Shown here: one piece after another, positions 25,459 through 37,723 of the stretch
Layout of the letters: every line of letters starts with the position of its first letter
Position numbering within the stretch: position 1 is the first letter of the stretch
Assembly: GCF_003609645.1 (NCBI RefSeq)
Contig: NZ_MCIB01000012.1
Coordinates: 1-64,000, forward strand
From: Thermohalobacter berrensis
Lineage (GTDB): Bacteria > Bacillota > Clostridia > Tissierellales > Thermohalobacteraceae
DNA length: 64,000 nt
Reading direction: 5' to 3'
Notes under the pieces: generated by a model
Seen by the model: the letters and a program-made list of their open reading frames with translations, nothing else
Database searches by the model: none
What the model was told of the DNA's origin: nothing
Position numbers and translations under genes: made by a program

Positions 25459-27585
25459 ATGATAGAGAGAATGTCTACTCAAAATAAAAGTTTAAATATA
25501 ACTACTTTAATTTTAGGGTTAGTAATATTTTTCTTCCCTTTCTTTAGAGGACTATATTTTCAAAAAGAGTTTTACATAGCAAGCCTAATTATCTCAATTA
25601 TTATACTAGCTACCATTATATTAAATAAAGAAAAAATAGTATTATCTACACCTATAGAATACTTTGCAATTATATTCGTTCTATTCTACCTAATCAATTT
25701 TCCATTTTCAATAAATAAAGAACTTGCTAGCTTTGAGCTAATTAAAAATTTAACATATTTGATGGTTTTTCTATTAGTAAGTACTAAAATTACTACTAAA
25801 AAAGATATAACCTATTTTAATTGGATATTAATACTAAGTGGAATAGTAGTTTCGTTAATAGGATTAGGGGCAGCCTTTGGAACCTTTTCATATAAAGGTG
25901 CCTTTGTTGATGGAATGATATGTTCTACATTCCAATACCATAATACTTTTGGAGCATACATGTTAGGAATATTATTTCTAGCTATGGGTGAAATATGTGA
26001 CACCGATGATTGGAAAATTTATATACTAAATATTGCAGGATATTTACTATTTTTAGGTTTTATTCTATCATATTCTAGAGGAGCTTGGATATTACTACCT
26101 GTAGTTGGATTTGTAGCATTTATATTTCTAAAAAATGAGGGTCTTAAGAAAGTTATATTAAGCTTTATTACAATCATAGTATCCTTCGGAATAACTTTTG
26201 GTCCTATTCATCAAGGAATTAGTGGTCAAAATGCTGCCAAAGGATGGTTATGGCTATTAATAGGTTTAACTATTACCTTTGTTATTTCTTTCTTATTAGA
26301 AAAAGTTTCGAGGAAAATACCTACATTAAAGGTAAAGAGAATATACATTGCCATAGCACTTTTACTAATTGTAATTGCAGTTACATTTTTAGTAACAAGT
26401 GGAGCTTTAAATAAGTACTTACCAGACTCTATAGTACAAAGAATCCAAGGTATTAATCTTAAAACCTTTACTGTAGTAGAAAGAGGAGTATTTTACAAAG
26501 ATGCAACTAAGTTAATAAAAGACCACCCAATAATAGGAACTGGTGGTGGTGGCTGGCAAACACTTTATAGTATGTATAAAACATACGACTATACTAGTAC
26601 ACAAGCCCACAACTATATTATGCAGACATGGATTGAAGTAGGTACATTAGGAATATTAGCCTTAATAGGTTTATATCTATCATTTATATGGATAAGTTAC
26701 AAACTGCTAAGGTCAATAACAGATAATAATCTTTCAGATAAAATATTAGGGGTAATTTGTTCAATTTTAGTATTAATAGGACACAGTGTAATAGACTTTG
26801 ATATGGCATTAGGTGCTTATGCTATTACTTTATGGATATTATTAGGCGTTGTAGTTGCTGTATCTAATAATTTTGTAGGATTAAAGTCAATAAAGAAGAT
26901 AAAAATCCATTACATTGGACCTATAGTATTAACTGCTATAATACTAATTACATCAGGGATGTTTTCATTAGGGAGAATGTATTCACAGAAAGCCGTAGCA
27001 AGTTTTACACAAAAAGACTATATAAAAGCTGAAAAATATTTTAGTAAAGCTGCTATACTTAATCCTTTCAATCCAAATTACAAGTTTGATTTAGGTAATA
27101 TTCAATATTCACTTGGTAAGAGTCAAAGATCTAAAAAGCTTATGGAAAGAGGTTTAAGAAACTTAGAAAATGGACTTAAGCTTAACAAAACAGACTTAAA
27201 AATATTAACAAATGCTGTATCACTATATCTGAATCAAGGTAACATAGAAAAAGGATTAGAGCTTTTAGAAAATCTTGAGAAATATCATCCTTTGAACGAT
27301 AATACCTATCTAAATAGTATTAAGGTTTATTATAAACTCGGAGTATTCTATATGAAACAGGGTAAAGTCGATGAAGCTAAGAAGTATTTTGAAAAAGTTG
27401 TTTTAGTAGATGAAAAGGTAAAACAATTAAATGAAGAACTGAAAACTAGAAGAGAAAAATTATTTAAAGATATACATGATATTCCAAAACCATATGCTGA
27501 GAATAGATTTAGTATTACTCTAGATAAATCATCTATAAATGCAATTAATTCAGCAAAAAATATTTTAAATAAATTAAATAAGTAA
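25459..27585 (+). CDS. O-antigen ligase-like membrane protein with TPR tail
   Basis: A 708-residue protein. Residues about 1-510 contain ten or more membrane segments with a Wzy/WaaL-type periplasmic-side loop (VVERGVFYKDATKLIKDHPIIGTGGGGWQTLY, YTSTQAHNYIMQTWIEVG). Residues about 525-650 form tetratricopeptide-like repeats (KAEKYFSKAAILNPFNPNYKFDLGN, YHPLNDNTYLNSIKVYYKLG). The family joins or polymerises lipid-linked glycans; in Gram-positive bacteria such proteins are thought to transfer glycan to surface protein. It opens the polysaccharide cluster, and GAGGTG precedes the ATG. Polymerase or ligase cannot be told apart from sequence. Confidence 0.85.
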   Translation: MIERMSTQNKSLNITTLILGLVIFFFPFFRGLYFQKEFYIASLIISIIILATIILNKEKIVLSTPIEYFAIIFVLFYLINFPFSINKELASFELIKNLTYLMVFLLVSTKITTKKDITYFNWILILSGIVVSLIGLGAAFGTFSYKGAFVDGMICSTFQYHNTFGAYMLGILFLAMGEICDTDDWKIYILNIAGYLLFLGFILSYSRGAWILLPVVGFVAFIFLKNEGLKKVILSFITIIVSFGITFGPIHQGISGQNAAKGWLWLLIGLTITFVISFLLEKVSRKIPTLKVKRIYIAIALLLIVIAVTFLVTSGALNKYLPDSIVQRIQGINLKTFTVVERGVFYKDATKLIKDHPIIGTGGGGWQTLYSMYKTYDYTSTQAHNYIMQTWIEVGTLGILALIGLYLSFIWISYKLLRSITDNNLSDKILGVICSILVLIGHSVIDFDMALGAYAITLWILLGVVVAVSNNFVGLKSIKKIKIHYIGPIVLTAIILITSGMFSLGRMYSQKAVASFTQKDYIKAEKYFSKAAILNPFNPNYKFDLGNIQYSLGKSQRSKKLMERGLRNLENGLKLNKTDLKILTNAVSLYLNQGNIEKGLELLENLEKYHPLNDNTYLNSIKVYYKLGVFYMKQGKVDEAKKYFEKVVLVDEKVKQLNEELKTRREKLFKDIHDIPKPYAENRFSITLDKSSINAINSAKNILNKLNK

Positions 27586-27630
27586 AATACAGTTAAATAA
27601 TATAAATCTACGAAAGGAATGATTAAGCTC

Positions 27631-29804
<2,174 letters not shown>

Positions 29805-29820
29805 AATGGAGTGGTAAATT

Positions 29821-30762
29821 GTGAAAGCTTTAATTACAGGCATAAACGGGTTTGTAGGGGGATACTTATCTGAGTATCTCCTTACTTGCAATATGCAAGT
29901 GTTTGGAACATATTTAAACAAAATAGATAAGAATATACTTGGGAAAAACATAAAAACTTTTAAACTAGATATAACAGATAAAAAAGAAACATTAGAGGTT
30001 TTGAAAAAAGTTAGACCAGATTATATATTTCATCTAGCTGCACAAAGTTCAGCGGCAATTTCATGGAAAAAGCCACAATTAACAATGGATGTTAATATAA
30101 ATGGAACGATAAATCTTCTAGAGAATATAAAAGAACTAAATTTAGATTCGAGAATTTTATTAATAGGGTCTAGTGAAGAGTATGGTTTTGTAAAATCTGA
30201 AGATATACCTATAAATGAAGATCAGGAATTAAAACCTGGCAACCCATATGCTGTTAGTAAAATTTCGCAAACTATGATGGGACAAGTCTATTCTAGAGCA
30301 TATGATATGGATATTGTTATTGTTCGTGCATTTAATCATATAGGACCAAAACAAAGTCCAGTATTTGTAGCATCTGATTTTGCTAAAAGAATAGCAGAAA
30401 TAGAAAAGGGAAAATTTAAACCTGTTTTATTAGTTGGTAATTTAGAAGCTGAAAGAGATTTTACAGATGTAAGAGATATAGTAAAAGCCTATTATCTTCT
30501 TGCTTTAAAAGGGCAAAAGGGAGAAATATATAATGTAGGGTCAGGTAAGAGTTATAAGATACAATATATATTAGATACTCTATTATCACTTTCTAATGTG
30601 GATATTAAAATAGAGAAAGATCCTAATAGAATGAGACCTTCTGATGTTCCAATAGTTCAATGTGATAATACAAAAATAACAAGACTAACAGGCTGGGAGC
30701 CAGAATATTCAATAGAAGAAACTTTAAAGGACGTATTACAATATTGGAGGCAAACTGTATAG
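29821..30762 (+). CDS. rmd: GDP-6-deoxy-D-mannose (GDP-D-rhamnose) reductase
   Basis: A 313-residue extended SDR with GTG start. It has GINGFVGGYLSEYLL for NAD(P), the catalytic YAVSK motif, FNHIGPKQSPVFVASDFAKR and a C-terminal GWEPEYSIEETL. It reduces the Gmd product; Rmd gives GDP-D-rhamnose, while other reductases of this group give GDP-6-deoxy-talose or, with epimerase activity, GDP-fucose. The sequence fits Rmd best, so the polymer probably contains D-rhamnose. Confidence 0.88.
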   Translation: MKALITGINGFVGGYLSEYLLTCNMQVFGTYLNKIDKNILGKNIKTFKLDITDKKETLEVLKKVRPDYIFHLAAQSSAAISWKKPQLTMDVNINGTINLLENIKELNLDSRILLIGSSEEYGFVKSEDIPINEDQELKPGNPYAVSKISQTMMGQVYSRAYDMDIVIVRAFNHIGPKQSPVFVASDFAKRIAEIEKGKFKPVLLVGNLEAERDFTDVRDIVKAYYLLALKGQKGEIYNVGSGKSYKIQYILDTLLSLSNVDIKIEKDPNRMRPSDVPIVQCDNTKITRLTGWEPEYSIEETLKDVLQYWRQTV

Positions 30763-30775
30763 AAGAGGGATGTAA

Positions 30776-31552
30776 ATGATAGAAAATATTAAAGAAATAT
30801 ATAGATACAGAGAAATGCTAAAAAACTTAGTTAAAAAAGATCTAAGAACCAGATATAAAGGTTCATTTTTAGGGTTTTTATGGACTTTTGTAAACCCACT
30901 ACTTCAACTTATAGTTTACACAATAATTTTTTCAACAGTTATGAGAATTAATATAGACAAATTTTATATGTTTTTGTTTGTAGGGCTTCTTCCTTGGATA
31001 TTTTTTTCAACATCAGTGCAAGTAAGTGCAGGTACCATAATAGCAAATAAGGATTTAGTCAAAAAAATATATTTTCCAAGGGAGATATTACCTTTATCAG
31101 TAGTTACATCAGGTCTTGTAAACCTACTATTTGGTTTTATCATTATTTTCATTAGTCTTATAATTTCAAAAATAGGCATAACTGTTTCTTTAGTATACTT
31201 ACCAATAGTTATTATTGTAGAGTATATTATAACACTAGCATTTTCATTTTTAGTTTCAGCTTTAAATGTTTATTTTAGGGACTTAGAACATATATTAGGC
31301 ATAGTTATGATGGCATGGTTCTACTTTACTCCAATTATATTCCCAATTAGAATGATTCCAAAGGAATATTTAAAATATTTTTTTCTGAACCCTATGACAC
31401 CAATTATTGTATCCTATAAGGATATATTATATTATGGTAGATCACCTGATTTTTTAATGTTAGGAATAAGTATGCTAATAGGATTATTAATAATTATATT
31501 TAGCTATAATGTTTTTAAAATACTGCAGAAAAATTTTGCGGAGGAAATATAG
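30776..31552 (+). CDS. wzm: Polysaccharide ABC exporter, permease
   Basis: A 258-residue ABC-2 type permease with six membrane segments. The cytosolic N-terminus RYREMLKNLVKKDLRTRYKGSFLGFLWTFVNP is typical of the Wzm/TagG/RfbA type. Its partner ATPase begins two bases after its stop. Together they would move an undecaprenyl-diphosphate-linked polymer to the outer face. Confidence 0.93.
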   Translation: MIENIKEIYRYREMLKNLVKKDLRTRYKGSFLGFLWTFVNPLLQLIVYTIIFSTVMRINIDKFYMFLFVGLLPWIFFSTSVQVSAGTIIANKDLVKKIYFPREILPLSVVTSGLVNLLFGFIIIFISLIISKIGITVSLVYLPIVIIVEYIITLAFSFLVSALNVYFRDLEHILGIVMMAWFYFTPIIFPIRMIPKEYLKYFFLNPMTPIIVSYKDILYYGRSPDFLMLGISMLIGLLIIIFSYNVFKILQKNFAEEI

Positions 31553-31553
31553 T

Positions 31554-32825
31554 ATGGACGTAATAAAGGTTAAAGATGTATGGAAAAAATATAAAATTTA
31601 TCATGATAAAGGAAGCACTTTAAAAGAGAGAATATTATTTAAAAATAGAAATCGATATGAAGAAAGATGGGCTTTAAAAGGTATTGATTTAGATATAAAA
31701 AAAGGTGAAACAGTAGGTTTAATAGGAGAAAATGGTTCAGGGAAAAGTACTTTACTAAAATTATTAACTAAAATAATATACCCTAATAAAGGTGAAATAG
31801 AAATAAAGGGAAAAGTATCAAGTCTTCTTGAATTAGGTGCAGGTTTTCATCCAGATATGACAGGAAGAGAAAATATCTACATGAATGCTTCTATTTTTGG
31901 TTTAACTAAAGAAGAAATCGATAAAAAATTAGATGATATAATATCTTTTTCAGGACTGGAGGATTTTATAGATAATCCTGTAAGAACATATTCTTCAGGT
32001 ATGTATATGAGATTAGCCTTTTCAGTGGCAATAAATGTTGATGCTGATATATTATTGATAGATGAAGTTTTAGCTGTAGGAGATACTTCTTTCCAAAAAA
32101 AATGTATTGAAAAAATGGTAGAGCTTAAGAATAAAGGAGTAACTATAGTATTTGTATCTCATGACAACAATATGGTTAAAAGATTATGTGATAAAGCTAT
32201 TTGGTTAAAAAACGGGAATATAGCTAGCCAAGGTATTGTAAAAGATGTTATTAATAATTATCTAGATCATTTAAACACTAAAAGTAATATAAAATGTACT
32301 GAAGATAGTAAAAATGAAATAAATTCTACTAATAACCAGGTTATTAGTGAACGAGAAGTAAGCATTGAAAAAGAAGAAGTTAAAGATATAAAACCTGCTA
32401 ATAAAAATAAGAGATGGGGCAATAAATATGTAGAGATATTGCAAGTAGACATGTTTGATAAAGACAATAAATCTAAGCATATTTTTATTAGTGGGGAGAC
32501 CGTAAGAATTTCGATAAAATACAAAGTAAATAAAAAAGTGGATGATGTAGTATTTGGTATAGGTATATTTAGGGATGATGAAGTATGTTGTTATGGAACC
32601 AATACGTTTATTGACAATTATAAAATAGACAAATTAACTGGTAGAATAGACGTAGAAATAGATAATCTTAATTTAATTACCGGTAAATACTACTTAGACG
32701 TAGCAGTTCATGATAAATTTGGTCTTCCTTATGACTATATAAAAAAAATATTATCGTTTAATGTTGAAACTAGAACTGAAGAGATTGGCGTTGTAAGGTT
32801 AGCACATAAATGGCATATACTTTAA
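31554..32825 (+). CDS. wzt: Polysaccharide ABC exporter, ATPase with glycan-binding C-terminal domain
   Basis: About 423 residues from the ATG at 31554 behind GCGGAGGA; an earlier in-frame start overlaps wzm. Residues 1-250: ABC ATPase with Walker A GENGSGKST, signature YSSGMYMRLAFS and Walker B ILLIDEVLAVGD. Residues about 250-285 are a charged linker. Residues about 285-423 resemble the Wzt C-terminal carbohydrate-binding domain (RWGNKYVEILQVDMFD, FISGETVRISIKY, GIGIFRDDEVCCYG). In E. coli O9a such a domain recognises the modified, non-reducing end of the finished chain, implying capped-chain export here too. Confidence 0.93.
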   Translation: MDVIKVKDVWKKYKIYHDKGSTLKERILFKNRNRYEERWALKGIDLDIKKGETVGLIGENGSGKSTLLKLLTKIIYPNKGEIEIKGKVSSLLELGAGFHPDMTGRENIYMNASIFGLTKEEIDKKLDDIISFSGLEDFIDNPVRTYSSGMYMRLAFSVAINVDADILLIDEVLAVGDTSFQKKCIEKMVELKNKGVTIVFVSHDNNMVKRLCDKAIWLKNGNIASQGIVKDVINNYLDHLNTKSNIKCTEDSKNEINSTNNQVISEREVSIEKEEVKDIKPANKNKRWGNKYVEILQVDMFDKDNKSKHIFISGETVRISIKYKVNKKVDDVVFGIGIFRDDEVCCYGTNTFIDNYKIDKLTGRIDVEIDNLNLITGKYYLDVAVHDKFGLPYDYIKKILSFNVETRTEEIGVVRLAHKWHIL

Positions 32826-32843
32826 TTTAAGGGGATGAGTTTT

Positions 32844-34379
32844 ATGGACACAAACAAAGATAAAATATCTAAAATAACCAACTATATCAAAGAAAGAATT
32901 TTATATAATAAAACTAAAAAAGAACAAAGTTATCAGGGTTTTAACCAATCAAGTGCGAATAATTCTTTAAATAAAGAATGGAATTTTAATATTAGTGAAC
33001 TAGAGAAAAATGTCCAAGATAATAATGGAAATTGGAATATAGAAACTCCACAAAGAATAACTTCTCATAGAAAAATTGTAGGTAGATTTATTGTTTGGGG
33101 CAAAAAAATATTTAGAAAGTTTCTATCGTGGTATGTAGATCCAGTAGTTGAACAACAAAGATATTTTAATGCTTCTTCTACCAGAAGTATAAATGAATTA
33201 TATAAATTTATATTAGATATTATGCCTATCATAAAAAATATGCAAGAAAAAATTAACAATACACAAGATACTATTTTTAATCTTAATAAAAAACTAGATG
33301 ATTTAATTTCATTAGAAAAAAAGAAAGAAGAATTGTTTGAATCTAAAATTAATAACTTAGAAAAATATATACTTGATATAGAAAAAGACCTTAGAGATAC
33401 TATGGGTAAAGTGAATGATAGAATAAGCAAATACAAATATCATTTTGATTTGGCAATTAATGATATAAGGGAAGAAGTAAATTATAGTAAGAAGTTAGAT
33501 GAATATAAGGAAGAAATTAATTCTCTTCTTTTAGAAGTAAACCAAAATGGGAAATTGAGTGATGAGTTGAAAATGAAAATAAATGAAATAGACAACAAAA
33601 TTAGCATAATAGAACAAATTGTATATTTCAATAAATTGCTAATGATGAATTTACTACAAAACGAAACATGTAAAAAAAAAGAAAAGCAAGATGAGAAAAA
33701 TAGTTTGTTCAATTATTTAGATTTTGAGAATACATTTAGAGGTTCTGAGGAGCTTATAAAAGAAAGATTTGAATTTTATTTAAAGTATTTTAAAGACAAA
33801 AAAAATGTTTTAGATATTGGTTGTGGTAGAGGAGAAATGCTTGAACTTTTAAAGGAAAACGACATAAATGCATTAGGTATAGATATTAATGAAGATATGG
33901 TAAGTTATTGTAGAAGTAAAGGATTAAAAGTAGAAAAAGCTGATGCAATTGAATATTTAAGAGAAATCGAAGATAATAGCTTAGATGGTATATTTATTGG
34001 ACAAGTCGTTGAGCATTTAGATTTTAATTATTTATTACAATTATTGAAATTAACTTATCAAAAACTATCAAAAGAAGGGATATTGATAATTGAGGCTCCA
34101 AACCCTATGTGCCTTTATATATATTCATTTGGGTTTTATATTGATCCTACACATATAAAGCCAGTACATCCATATACTGTTAAATATATTTTAGACAAGG
34201 TAAATTTCAGAGATATTGAAATAAAGCTTCTTTCGCCTGTTCCAGAAAATACAAAACTATCTTTAATTAATATAGAGAATATTAACGATAAATATATAGC
34301 TTTAATAAATGAGAATTTTAAAAAGATAAATGATATTTTATTTAGTTATCAAGATTATGCAATTATAGCAAGGAAATAG
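32844..34379 (+). CDS. SAM-dependent methyltransferase with long coiled coil
   Basis: The start is the ATG at 32844, as AAGGGG directly abuts the ATG at 32835. About 511 residues. The N-terminal 120 residues are polar with a basic patch (IVWGKKIFRKFLSWYVDPVV). Residues about 120-280 are strongly heptad-like coiled coil. Residues about 300-511 are a class I methyltransferase: NVLDIGCGRGEMLELLKEN (motif I), GIDINEDMVSYCRSKG, IFIGQVVEHLD and LIIEAPNP. Next to wzm/wzt with a glycan-binding tail, it is a candidate chain terminator that caps the polymer by methylation, with the coiled coil acting as a ruler as in WbdD. That role is inferred. Confidence 0.85.
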   Translation: MDTNKDKISKITNYIKERILYNKTKKEQSYQGFNQSSANNSLNKEWNFNISELEKNVQDNNGNWNIETPQRITSHRKIVGRFIVWGKKIFRKFLSWYVDPVVEQQRYFNASSTRSINELYKFILDIMPIIKNMQEKINNTQDTIFNLNKKLDDLISLEKKKEELFESKINNLEKYILDIEKDLRDTMGKVNDRISKYKYHFDLAINDIREEVNYSKKLDEYKEEINSLLLEVNQNGKLSDELKMKINEIDNKISIIEQIVYFNKLLMMNLLQNETCKKKEKQDEKNSLFNYLDFENTFRGSEELIKERFEFYLKYFKDKKNVLDIGCGRGEMLELLKENDINALGIDINEDMVSYCRSKGLKVEKADAIEYLREIEDNSLDGIFIGQVVEHLDFNYLLQLLKLTYQKLSKEGILIIEAPNPMCLYIYSFGFYIDPTHIKPVHPYTVKYILDKVNFRDIEIKLLSPVPENTKLSLINIENINDKYIALINENFKKINDILFSYQDYAIIARK

Positions 34380-34394
34380 GATGGTGACGAAAAT

Positions 34395-35441
34395 ATGACA
34401 GTAAAAAAAATAGCTATTTGTGCTGCACAAATACCTTTTAATTATGGTGGTGCAGAAATATTAGTTGAGGAATTAAATAAGCAATTAAGATTAAGAGGTT
34501 TCGAATCAGAAATTATTAATATACCATTTAAATGGTATCCTAAGCAACAGTTGGTAAATAATGCACTAGTGTGGAGAATGATTGATTTAACTGAAAGCAA
34601 CGGGGAAAAAATAGATAGAGTAATATGTACTAAATACCCAACATATGCTGTAAAACATCCTAATAAAATTGTATGGTTATTTCATCAACATAGACCTATT
34701 TATGATTTGTTTGGAACAAAGTATTCTGATTTTAGAGATACTGCAGAAGATTTTGCGTATACTCAACAAATAAAAAATATAGATAACAATACATTAATAG
34801 AAGCTAAAAAAATATTTACTATTTCACAAAATGTGACTAATAGACTGAAAAAATTTAATAATATTAATAGTGAAGTTTTATATCCGCCTACTAAATATGA
34901 AGGTAAATACTATAATGAAAATTATGGAGAATACATATTTGTTGCTGGAAGGTTAGATCCTTTAAAAAGATTAGATTTAATGATACAAGCTATGAAATAT
35001 GTTAAATCGGATGCTAAGTTTATAATTGCTGGAAAAGGTAAATACGAAACACAGCTGAGGGAATTAGTAAATAAATTTAAAGTGCAAAATAAGGTAATCT
35101 TTAAAGGATTTGTTTCTGATGAAGAATTATTGAAACTTTATGCTAATTGCTTTGCAGTTTATTTTGCACCCAAAGACGAAGATTATGGTTTTATAACAAT
35201 TGAAGCATTTAAAAGTAAGAAGCCTGTAATTACGACAAACGATTCAGGAGGAGTTTTAGAATTTGTTGAAAATGAAAAAAATGGTTTCATAGTAAATAAT
35301 AATCCAAGGGAAATTGCTAGAAGAGTAGATTATTTATATGATAACAGAGATATATGTAAGAAATTTGGACAAAAAGGTTATGAAAAAGTAAAAGAAATAC
35401 TTTGGGATAAAACGATAGAAAAATTAACTAAAGAGTATTAG
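34395..35441 (+). CDS. Glycosyltransferase family 4
   Basis: A 348-residue GT-B fold transferase. N-terminal acceptor half starts KKIAICAAQIPFNYGGAEILVEELNKQL; the donor half has EYIFVAGRLDPLKRLDLMIQAM, FIIAGKGKYE and the EDYGFITIEAFKSKKPVI motif with the catalytic glutamates. It lies 15 bases after the methyltransferase. The donor is probably GDP-mannose or GDP-D-rhamnose, given the cluster. Confidence 0.9.
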   Translation: MTVKKIAICAAQIPFNYGGAEILVEELNKQLRLRGFESEIINIPFKWYPKQQLVNNALVWRMIDLTESNGEKIDRVICTKYPTYAVKHPNKIVWLFHQHRPIYDLFGTKYSDFRDTAEDFAYTQQIKNIDNNTLIEAKKIFTISQNVTNRLKKFNNINSEVLYPPTKYEGKYYNENYGEYIFVAGRLDPLKRLDLMIQAMKYVKSDAKFIIAGKGKYETQLRELVNKFKVQNKVIFKGFVSDEELLKLYANCFAVYFAPKDEDYGFITIEAFKSKKPVITTNDSGGVLEFVENEKNGFIVNNNPREIARRVDYLYDNRDICKKFGQKGYEKVKEILWDKTIEKLTKEY

Positions 35442-35452
35442 GAGGCTTAACT

Positions 35453-36799
35453 ATGAAAGTAGCTTATTTTAGTCCTCTATCTCCCAAGAAAACTGGGATA
35501 TCTGATTATAGTGAGGAACTTTTACCTTATTTATCAAGGCATATGAAACTAGATTTATATGTAGATAATTTTAAACCAAGTAATAAAGATATTATTGAGA
35601 ATTTTAGAATATATACTATTGATGACTTTCATAAGAACAATAAATACAAAGAATATGATCATATAATATATCATATAGGCAACAATGCACAGTATCATGA
35701 ACAAATATATAAAACTGCTTTAAAATATCCTGGAATTATTGTAATACATGATTATGCTATACATCATTTAATAGCTCAACTTACTGTAGGAAAGAAAAAA
35801 TATCAAGAGTATGTTGAAGAAATGAAATATAACTATGGAAAAGAAGGAGAAAAGTTTGCAAGAGAATCTTTAGAAGGAAAAAGAAGAGTAATGTGGGAAA
35901 CAGGTAATACTTTAAATTATCCTGCAAATAAGAGACTTCTAGACACTTCAAAAGCTGCTATTGTACATTCTAAATATATAAAGAAGTTAGTTAGAAAAAC
36001 TAGAAATAATATACCGGTAAAATATGTACCGTTGCCTACCCCTGATATAAAGTTAGTTACTGAAGAAGAAAAAAACATTTTGAGAAATAAATATAACATT
36101 CCTAAAGATAAACTAGTAATTGCATCTTTTGGATTTATATCAAGAGCTAAAAGAATAGATAAAGTTATAGCAGCTTTAAAGGAAATAAAGAAAGATTTTA
36201 ATAATTTTATATATATTCTAGTAGGGGAAGAAGAAAAAGGCGTATATGAAATGTCCAAGTATTCAAGAGAGATTGGAATGAGCGATTATGTGAAATGTAC
36301 GGGTTTTGTAACGTTAGATGAATTTAAAGAATATATAAAATTGTCAGATATCTGTATTAATTTAAGATATCCAACTCAAGGAGAAACATCCGCTAGTCTT
36401 GTTAGGATATTTGGGATGGGCAAACCGGTAATTGTTACAGATATAGGAACTTTCTCGGAATATCCTGATGAATTTGCATTAAAAGTAAGTTACGGTGAAA
36501 AAGAGGAAGAAGATATATATAATACATTAAAATATCTAATTAATAATAAGTATCAGTTGAAGGAAATAGGGAAAAAGGCTTATGAATATGCAAAGAAAAA
36601 TCATACTACTGAACATGCAGCCAGCAAATATTACGAATTACTAAGAGATATAGACTTAGGCAGAGTATATAAAGGTGATGTGGATGCTTATATAAAATTA
36701 TATAATGAAATAGGAGACAAGCTGTATGAAATAGGAATTAGTGAGGAAAGAGAAAAAACATTAATCAATATTGCTAAAATAGTTAATGAATCAATATAA
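35453..36799 (+). CDS. Glycosyltransferase family 4
   Basis: A 448-residue GT-B transferase: MKVAYFSPLSPKKTGISDYSEELLPYL N-terminus, VIASFGFISRAKRIDKVIAAL, YILVGEEEKG and TQGETSASLVRIFGMGKPVI in the nucleotide-sugar half. Similar proteins occur in S-layer glycan and D-rhamnan clusters. An AGGAGG site lies before the ATG. It is the last gene before a 0.9-kb non-coding gap. Confidence 0.88.
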   Translation: MKVAYFSPLSPKKTGISDYSEELLPYLSRHMKLDLYVDNFKPSNKDIIENFRIYTIDDFHKNNKYKEYDHIIYHIGNNAQYHEQIYKTALKYPGIIVIHDYAIHHLIAQLTVGKKKYQEYVEEMKYNYGKEGEKFARESLEGKRRVMWETGNTLNYPANKRLLDTSKAAIVHSKYIKKLVRKTRNNIPVKYVPLPTPDIKLVTEEEKNILRNKYNIPKDKLVIASFGFISRAKRIDKVIAALKEIKKDFNNFIYILVGEEEKGVYEMSKYSREIGMSDYVKCTGFVTLDEFKEYIKLSDICINLRYPTQGETSASLVRIFGMGKPVIVTDIGTFSEYPDEFALKVSYGEKEEEDIYNTLKYLINNKYQLKEIGKKAYEYAKKNHTTEHAASKYYELLRDIDLGRVYKGDVDAYIKLYNEIGDKLYEIGISEEREKTLINIAKIVNESI

Positions 36800-37723
36800 A
36801 TTAATCAAAACTTTAGTTGATAAAATAAAATGTACTTTATTATAACAACTTGTGTTAATTTGATTTTAACTTTTATTTAATGTTATATTCTTCAATATAT
36901 TTAAATATTTAACTAATTTCAAGCGAATTTTAAGTATTGCCATATTCTAATAAAACTTATATATAAACCAAAGGTATATCAAAAAGGGTATTAAAATTAA
37001 TAGTTGACTTCTATCTAACTAAAGTAATCTTACAGATATAATTTAAGCATGTGAGTATATTCAAAAGATAAATCGATGAATAAAGATGATTTATCTTACT
37101 TTAGAGGGAAATATGCTTTGTAAAGAAAGTGATTATTATGAACTAATAGAAATAATAGGAATTAATTTATATATTTGTAATGCTTTGAACAAGTTTACAT
37201 AAAAGTATAACACATATAATGAATTTGAGTACATGATGATAAAAAAAAAAATGATCAATAAGACTATAGATAAATTATTTAGGCATTTTCTTAAATATAA
37301 AAGGAGAAATTGATTCCAAAAACAAATCAGTTTTAAGATACTGAAACATTTAAATATAATTTCTTTAAGTTTCATTACAATGGAAGTATAGTAGAGTTAA
37401 AATTATAAGTTTAATAGTTTTATCATTATAATATAAAAGTCTATCAATATCTATATCAAAAAGCTTATTTTCAGAACTTCCATTGTAGTAAATAGAAAAT
37501 CTAATGTTTAGAAGGTTATTATTTTAGAATATATTTAGGTTAATATTATGTAAGTTATAATAAATTCAAGTATGATTAAAATTAATTTCAAGCAAAAGTT
37601 GTTTGAGAAAAAATAAGTAAAATAGCATTAAATATATTGACGAGAATTACAAATAGAAAGCTATGGAAAAAATCTGCGTTATTTTAAAGAAATATAATTA
37701 CTCAATTTGAGGTGGAAGATACT
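36800..37723. other. AT-rich 0.9-kb gap inside the glycan cluster
   Basis: No supportable gene on either strand; a minus-strand 79-codon ORF at 37136-37375 lacks an RBS and has random-looking composition. The gap contains a 112-bp segment bounded by perfect 12-bp inverted repeats (37376-37487). The region may be decayed sequence left by loss of a glycan gene. Confidence 0.65.
37376..37487. repeat. 112-bp element with 12-bp terminal inverted repeats
   Basis: TACAATGGAAGT (37376-37387) and ACTTCCATTGTA (37476-37487) are perfect inverted copies, each starting or ending in TA. The 88 bases between them are non-coding. It resembles a small MITE or insertion-sequence remnant; a second copy was not seen in the window. 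Confidence 0.55.

Noticed and set aside
32267-32524. Minus-strand ORFs inside wzt and other genes
   Set aside because: They are shadows of strongly conserved plus-strand proteins.
37136-37375. Minus-strand 79-codon ORF in the 0.9-kb gap
   Set aside because: No RBS, composition typical of AT-rich non-coding DNA, no recognisable motif.
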